64,000 bases of DNA from Halocafeteria seosinensis (Eukaryota > Sar > Bigyra > Bicosoecida). Both the position numbers and the translations under genes were made by a program. Shown here piece by piece: positions 59,081-64,000 of the stretch. Position 1 is the stretch's first letter; every line of letters begins with the position of its first letter. The DNA lies in contig LVLI01000241.1 of NCBI GenBank assembly GCA_001687465.1, positions 1-64,000 on the forward strand, given 5' to 3'. The notes under the pieces were generated by a model. The model ran no database searches. It was not told the DNA's origin and saw nothing but the letters and a program-made list of their open reading frames with translations.

Positions 59081-59391
59081 GGCTGACCAATATACAGAGC
59101 ACCAAGATTACAAATTTTTTCAGAAAGCGACACAATTCTACACACGCAAATTGATTAAGTAGGGGAGGAAATATGGTCACAGGGAGTGTGGCAATTTTTA
59201 ACAAACCATGTCACCCTCGAAGTTCAGGCTGGAACTTAGCGGTGAAGTCGTTTTAACAGAGGGATTCTGCGTTCACGTATTTGAACGTGACGTTTATCCT
59301 TCGAGTATGATACTAACTATAGAACGTGTTAATATTCTTGGTTTATTTGGCTGTTCACATTAAGTGCTGCTATGACCGATTACCCGATACC
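59081..59391. other. Intergenic region between Fis1 and the coiled-coil gene
   Basis: About 310 bp, AT-rich. It should contain the Fis1 promoter and the 3' end of the coiled-coil gene; nothing else was seen. Confidence 0.35.
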
Positions 59392-62300
59392 CTAATGACC
59401 ACGACTACTTCGGTGCCTTGATTGGGATTTTCGACCCGATGTTGGGGTTCTTGCAGAATGATGAGGCGTCGCAGTACGTTCCCTAGAAGAACGATGTTGC
59501 GGTGAAAAGTAAGATAGTTGCCCTTCATTTGTGTCTGAGAGTGATTCTTCATCCCAGCTGTCCGCATTATCCGTCTCTACGGAGACTGGACTGTATTCTC
59601 GTTCTTCCTCACGACTAGACTCCCGACCGTGCGTGTGCTGTTGACTTTCTCTCTGTGATCTGCCATTCCTGCTCGATGCCGGCGCAGCCCACCTTTGCTC
59701 GCCACTGTCCTCCTGAGTATAGCCACTTTGGTCAAAAGAACGAGAGGAGGTAAAGCTTTGGTTGTGACTTGTTTCTGGGAAGAAGTAACGCCCATCCCTC
59801 TGCGAGTCTCTACTCCCAGAGGGGGTGGAAACTTCGAAAGAGGTTTCTACTTCCCGATGGCTCTTTGGTGTTTTCGACACACGCGTGGAACGTTTCGTCG
59901 GAGGAGATGTCAACTTAGGAGTGCGAGGGTGAGATTTCGGAGTCGCAGACTGAGACCGTTTCTTCTTCGCTGGCGTGGATTTTGGCTTTACTGCGGGTCC
60001 GCCTAATGTCGATAGTACGCGGACCCCACTAGAAACGGTGTCCCCTGCCAGTCGTTTGGAAGGAGTGGTTGCCGTGCGTCTCTTTAACTTCCCCCGCGAA
60101 CTTCCTCCACTGACTTTGCTTGAGCTTGCACTTCTGGCTGAAGGAGTAGAAGCGCCTGACTTGCTCTTCTTGCTCTGTGTCCGCGATGGAGTCTTAGGAG
60201 TCCTGGGCACTTCTTTTCCCTTCTCTGTGCCAGTAAATCTGTCAATAATATCTGCTAATCTGTTTTCTGTCGCCGGAGGAAATGAAACGCGTGGAGTGTC
60301 ACTTCGACCTGCCCCTTTCATGACAGACTTCTTCTTCCTTTTCTGAGGCCGCGGCTGTTCATCACGCTGTTCTTCCTGTTGCTGGGACTCGTCGGTTTGC
60401 TTATCAAGTGTCTTGGCCTTTTGTCGAAGAAACGTCTCGTCTGCCTGAGAACTGCCCGTCCTCGGTTGTCTCCCCATTTGATACTGTCGGATTTCGTTGT
60501 CTTTTTGCGACAGCAGCGATAAGGCATTCTCTAATAACCCCGCCTGCTCCTTCATCCTGTTACGATATTCCTCGATCCGATTCTGCCCGGAAAGTCAGAC
60601 ATGTTGCGCGTGCATTGATAGTCTTCCTTGGTACAAATTTAACGTACCTGATAGTGGTTGATGCTTTCAATGTACTGCGAACGTTCATGAGTTAATTCAT
60701 CAACTTGGCGGGTCAAGCGCTCCTTGCTTTCCCGTAGCTCTCGCTCGCGCGAAGAGTATGAAGCTTGGTTTCTCTCAATATCATTGACCTTTCGCTTCAA
60801 TTCAGCGATTTCGTCGTCTTTAGAAGAATTCTGTTCTTTGAAATCTTCAATCTGTTGTTCCTTCTCTTTCAATTTCTTTTTGAGTTTGCGATACTGCTCG
60901 TGATATTTCCCACTCTGCGCACCAAGAGAGACATATTCCTAAGAATAGACCCGAAGTACCCCATACCCATACCTTATACTCGTCTCTTGCTTCTCTGGAT
61001 TCCAGTTCCTCTTTCATATCTTTAACTTCACTTTCGGCAATCGTTTGCCTCCTCCAGGCTCCCTGGTCACAAGGACAAACAATACAATCTAACGGCAATC
61101 TCACCATGAGACGGAATATCTTCAAAGCATACTTGTAAAACGTTTATGAGCTTGCGTAAACCAGATGAAATATTTGGCAGAGATTCTACCAGCGAAGCAT
61201 CATCAAAGACATCCATCCATTGCTGAATTTGGTCTGGATTCTTAATAGTTTTCTCTAGGATACCGTGTACCTTCGCTTCCGCGTTCCTGATGTTGGATTT
61301 GAAGTTACTAAGTATTTCGTTCTGGTTGCGTAAGTCTTCACATCGGTTCTGCAGCGACTTGCACAGTTGTTCCGTCCGTTTCATAGCTTGTTTCAGTGCT
61401 TCTCTATCGTGCTTTCTATAGTTCGACACGACATTTCGTATTTCCGATACGACATTGTGGTATTCGCCGTCGTTTTGCGATGGACTCGTCGGAGAACCGT
61501 CTTCCTCTTCCAACAACGAGTCAGAGTCGTAGTCTTCGTCCTGGAATGTATCATTGCCTTTTCGAGAATGTCGAGATTTTCGGTTATGGCGGTCGTGTTT
61601 GATTCCGGAATATAATGATTCCACCCAAGCTTCAGGGTCATCTTTCAATAAGCGAAAACCAGTTTGGTAATAGAGTGCATCTGCCCTCTCCCTATACCTT
61701 TCAATTTCCTGCTCTGCTCGTTGCCACCGTCTCTCTTCAGTGTATTTTTCTTGTTCCAGCTGTTTCATTTTAGATTCAGCATCATTCTGCATCTCTAACA
61801 GCGCATGCCTACACAGCAGGATACAACCGTCCGAATGCTTCAGTAAGACTTACCTTTTCCTTTTCTAGCTGTCGCTCCCTTGTCGCATGATTAGTGATTT
61901 CTGATAGCAATTCTTGTTGAACAGCTTCTAGTTCTTGTATTTTCGACTCGTTTTGACTTTGAGTCGCCACCTGAGCAGACAATTCGGACTCGCGCTTGCG
62001 TAATTTTTCCACCTGCACGTATTGCGCAAACGATTAAATGCACGTATTAAGCCATACTCATGAGCCCATCCCTTACCTCTTGTTCCAGTTCTCTGGCCTT
62101 CTGGCTGTCGGACGACGATCGCTTGCTTTCCTCAGAGAGTTGATTGCGAGTTTGGATGAGCTCATGTTGGACCTGTTGATATTGATGTTGTAAGGGCTCA
62201 AGCTGGTTGACCCGATACTGCAGCTGACTCAACTCGCTGTGGAGTCGTTGCCGTTCTTGGTCTAATTGATTTATACGCGAATCCCTTTCCTGTATTTGAG

Positions 62301-63246
62301 GGGCGAACAAGTAAGTAAAGAGTGGGGATTGTGACAGGCCAACTAGCACGGAAACGTACAGCGAGGGTATTTTCATAGCTTTCTATATCATTCAGGGCTT
62401 GATTAAGTCGAGATTCTACTTGGGACTTCCCATCAGCATTGCTCCTTAGTTCAGAAAGTTTATCTTCTAGTTCTGTAGTATCAGATGGCAAGAAGTGGGG
62501 TTGGCGTGACACGTACAACGACAAGACGTGCACATACCTGCAACACGTTGAGATGTACGTTCTTGCATTTGCTTTTCTGTTTCCAATTGTGAGCGTAAAA
62601 GCTGGTTTTCAGCCCGTAAGTCTGAAGCATTATGCTGTTGGTTCGTTCGTTTGCTTTGGGATCCGCTAGCAACATTCCCGTGCGTTGAACGAGATTGTTC
62701 AGGCGTTGCAGCAGTGCTACGTGAACGCACGCTACTATAGTTCGGTCGTCCTCTATTCATTGATGCTGCCGTTGTATTTACCACCTGCATTATTAAGGGT
62801 ATATCAACTTGCTAGATTACGAACCGGTTGCAAAAGGGCACAACACTTACGCCCTTAGAATGCAAGGTCTCACGTGCATCCCTAATGTGGGTAGGTGGAG
62901 CGGTTGCTGCAACAGCAACTGCGGTGGGAGAAACAGGATCAGCTCTCTCTTCGTGAGTTTGGCCTCTATTAGAGTTCACCTCCGCCGTCCCACTGCGGGT
63001 CCTAGCCTGGGATGTCCTGGTGGCAGGAGCACGATAGGCGGTAGGCCGAGGTGTATCGTCCTTATGCGAACAGGCTTTCCCTATAGTTGTCGTCTCTGTA
63101 GAGCAGCGTACGGACGAGCGTTGGGTTCGCTTTTTCTGCAAATGACTCTCCAATTGATCGAGACGATTGTTGAGCGATTCCAGTGAATTCACAACTCCTT
63201 GATTGGCTTTACAGAACTCCAGGTAGGGGTTATAGTGTGATAGCAT
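59392..63246 (-). CDS. Long coiled-coil protein with Ser/Thr-Pro-rich basic tail
   Basis: Nine exons: 63246..62851, 62784..62538, 62472..62360, 62289..62077, 62012..61854, 61786..61133, 61062..60973, 60914..60648, 60582..59392, giving 1,109 residues. Nearly all internal exons are phase 0, as often seen in coiled-coil genes. The N-terminal 200 residues are basic and low-complexity. Residues about 200-720 form heptad-rich coiled coils (LSQLQYRVNQLEPLQHQYQQ) broken by an acidic Asp/Ser/Glu patch near 420. The last 390 residues are basic and rich in Ser, Thr and Pro, with many TP sites followed by K or R (KTPSR, TTPSK, STPAK), typical targets of cyclin-dependent kinases. A cytoskeletal, centrosomal or spindle scaffold is a reasonable guess, but no named family was recognised. 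Confidence 0.75.
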
Positions 63247-63691
63247 ACGACCTTGACGAATCCGAGCACCTACTCATCCACTCAACCATAGCAAACAGTC
63301 CCCTGTATCTGCAAATATGGGGCTTAGTTTAGGTAGAAACCAGGTTGTTGGGGGCCTGTATTTGAACTCGTAATACTATTCCCAGGCGCTCTAGTAGATC
63401 GATCCTTCCAGAAGAGAGAGAGAGACACACAAAGGCCCCGGTCAAATCATCTTAGATTAAAGATTGTAGTACACCTCTACCTGTATAGAGGGGGCCACTT
63501 TCGTTCCAAGACCAGTTTAACGGGCATCACAACCTGATTCACAAACCAATTTTGTGAAGCTCAGACTCCCATACGGTATGGGCCATACCAAGCTGCATGG
63601 AAATGGAGAGGGATGCAACGCATTGCAATGAGCCATAATACAAACACTGGGTTTTATCTTCTTTCTTTTGGACGAAGAGAGACCACGTACG
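63247..63691. other. Divergent intergenic region
   Basis: About 445 bp between the divergent starts of the coiled-coil gene and the small membrane protein gene. A short (AG)-rich run lies near 63413-63426. No gene seen. Confidence 0.4.
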
Positions 63692-63952
63692 ATGTCTCGT
63701 GTTGAGGCCTGGATTCGACGGTACTTGGCAGGTTCAAACCCTTCCCAAGCCACCATTATCCAACGAAAGCGTATTTTTTTTCACACGTTAGTGTGGTTCC
63801 CTACTTTCACGTTTGCGGGTATAGTCGGGTACACTAAGTACTCTATGTTCAAAAGTGAGCAACGACGGAAGCGACATGAGCAAGAAATTCGGGAGCATGA
63901 GACCAGGAAACAGGAGGCTAAGGAGAAGTTCCGGAAGGCTCTAGAGGACTGA
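63692..63952 (+). CDS. Small single-span membrane protein, 86 aa
   Basis: Single exon. The N-terminus is basic (MSRVEAWIRRYLAG), followed by one hydrophobic segment (TLVWFPTFTFAGIVGYTKY), then a highly charged helix rich in Lys, Glu and Arg (RRKRHEQEIREHETRKQEAK). This layout is common in small mitochondrial inner-membrane proteins such as respiratory-complex subunits or assembly factors, but no family is recognised. The ATG at 63692 is chosen because the upstream in-frame codon that also opens the frame is TTG. The gene is divergent from the coiled-coil gene. Confidence 0.55.
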   Translation: MSRVEAWIRRYLAGSNPSQATIIQRKRIFFHTLVWFPTFTFAGIVGYTKYSMFKSEQRRKRHEQEIREHETRKQEAKEKFRKALED

Positions 63953-64000
63953 AACTCGAATGAACTTTTCACCTGTGTATTTTTCACTTAAATACCGGAA

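Overview
This is a nuclear window from a microbial eukaryote, a protist or alga, taken from a draft assembly (two N bases lie inside a coding exon). Most genes are broken by very short GT-AG introns, usually 60-80 nt with GTAAGT-type donors. Genes lie on both strands and are tightly packed. No tRNA, rRNA, transposon, CRISPR array or operon was recognised. The translation elongation GTPase at 12.4-13.8 kb looks like EFL rather than ordinary EF-1alpha. EFL has a patchy distribution (for example haptophytes, cryptophytes, chlorarachniophytes, some green algae, diatoms and chytrids). The lineage cannot be fixed from this window. A tandem GST-N/thioredoxin-fold protein and an EF-hand cation/Ca2+ exchanger are common in algae, plants and stramenopiles, which makes an algal or algal-related host plausible but unproven.

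0-4.7 kb holds a local family of Cys-rich, Pro/Gln-tailed proteins. A near-perfect inverted repeat (arms 1-634 and 838-1471, 203-bp spacer) carries two head-to-head copies of the 5' half of one member. The right copy continues into a complete six-exon gene (1222-2365). The left copy runs out of the window. A diverged tandem paralogue with the same exon plan, including a 7-nt microexon, lies at 3204-4633. A frameshifted first-exon relic lies between them.

5-17 kb is housekeeping: eIF2A, the MRE11 nuclease, a glutaredoxin with a secretory or organellar leader, EFL, a ZIP metal transporter and a p24/emp24 cargo receptor. 17-29.6 kb holds a beta-propeller plus nine-IQ-motif fusion protein, the tandem thioredoxin-fold protein, the FAN1 DNA-repair nuclease and a type II peroxiredoxin. 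29.8-43.6 kb is one giant gene: about 4,568 residues, essentially all in a single 13.6-kb exon, with FG-GAP-like, Cys-rich, fibronectin-III-like, EGF, PSI-like and CUB-like segments, one membrane span and a cytosolic RING-like domain that has lost exactly one of its two zinc sites.

46-64 kb holds an NDR-family kinase with an RG-repeat tail, two large unrecognised proteins (one with an IQ motif), an EF-hand Na+/Ca2+-type exchanger, the mitochondrial fission factor Fis1, a nine-exon coiled-coil protein and a small single-span membrane protein.

The genes do not form an obvious shared pathway. MRE11 and FAN1 are both DNA-repair nucleases; eIF2A and EFL both act in translation; glutaredoxin, peroxiredoxin and the tandem thioredoxin-fold protein are redox functions. 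All exon structures were worked out by hand from reading frame, splice consensus and family similarity, without transcript data.
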